A stretch of DNA of 39,554 bases from Clostridia bacterium (lineage in GTDB: Bacteria > Bacillota > Clostridia > Christensenellales > Aristaeellaceae): the NCBI GenBank assembly GCA_009784985.1, contig WQXF01000007.1:1-39554 (forward strand), given 5' to 3'. The notes beneath the pieces were generated by a model that saw only the letters and a list, made by a program, of their open reading frames with translations, was not told where the DNA came from and made no database searches. The translations under genes and the position numbers were made by a program. How positions within the stretch are numbered: position 1 is the first letter of the stretch; the number at the start of each line of letters is the position of its first letter. Positions 39,425 to 39,554 of this stretch are shown here, one piece after another.

Positions 39425-39554
39425 ATGCTTTTTTTAGACGCATTGCCACGGCCATATTGGCCACAGACAGCAGGGCGGCCAGCACAAATACGTATTGCGG
39501 CCCCCACTCTTTCCAAAGAAAACCGCATAAAAACGCGCCCAATATGCTCAGCAC
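39381..39554 (-). CDS. C-terminal tail of a probable MFS transporter (cut by window edge)
   Basis: 57 codons of an open frame enter from the right edge and stop at 39383-39381. The peptide holds one hydrophobic helix pair: ILGAFLCGFLWKEWGPQYVF and LAALLSVANMAVAMRLKK, the usual end of a major-facilitator transporter (glycine-rich segment, a short W-x-x-GP loop, last helix, then a basic end). The tail of 15 residues after that is unremarkable. It overlaps the convergent secreted-protein gene by 44 nt. Identification rests on a short fragment. Confidence 0.5.

Overview
The window (39.5 kb, mostly GC-rich coding sequence) looks like chromosome from a spore-forming, GC-rich member of the Firmicutes, probably class Clostridia. 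The evidence is an alpha/beta-type small acid-soluble spore protein gene, a T-box riboswitch, Hsp33, a PuuR-like regulator attached to a potABCD operon, a DUF6273 secreted protein, a YesL/DUF624 membrane protein and an ABC-F gene with an attenuator-like leader. No rRNA, tRNA, CRISPR array or phage module was seen.

Layout. (1) 1-5841, leftward: a polyamine uptake operon, XRE-cupin regulator > secreted three-repeat protein > potA > potB > potC > potD (potD runs off the left edge). (2) 6017-8915, rightward: a serine beta-lactamase-fold hydrolase, then an AT-rich foreign-looking gene for a PD-(D/E)XK nuclease-like protein. (3) 8975-13141, leftward: a tyrosine T-box operon, aminotransferase > tyrS > membrane-anchored SUFU-domain protein > yigZ. 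(4) 13158-18372, leftward: five consecutive paralogous genes for secreted proteins of a family I do not recognise, facing a divergent DUF6273 secreted protein (18509-19234). (5) 19300-29036, rightward: M20 amidohydrolase, YesL-like protein, SASP, methyltransferase, Hsp33, TPR protein, HEAT-like protein, HD phosphohydrolase, a short RNase R-like exonuclease and a lipoprotein. (6) 29033-31918, leftward: an ABC-F ATPase with a leader holding a 31-codon ORF and competing hairpins, then a DUF3842 protein, then an ECF transporter S component with its own promoter and a structured leader RNA. (7) 32276-34063, rightward: nitroreductase and a DegT-family aminotransferase. (8) 34042-38116, leftward: MBL-fold hydrolase > Ca2+-type P-type ATPase > MntP manganese exporter. 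(9) 38172-39424, rightward: an SH3b protein and another secreted unknown; a probable MFS transporter tail enters from the right edge.

Two copies of a ~130-bp palindromic MITE-like element lie at 25092-25221 and 32003-32130 in opposite orientation, and short purine-rich repeats sit at several gene junctions.

The least explained content is the set of secreted proteins of unknown function: the five-gene paralogous array with conserved ends and divergent centres, and the three-repeat protein placed inside the polyamine operon. Two RNA leaders (ABC-F and ECF S component) and the AT-rich nuclease gene are the other main items to follow up. All names rest on reading the sequence by eye; no database search was run.
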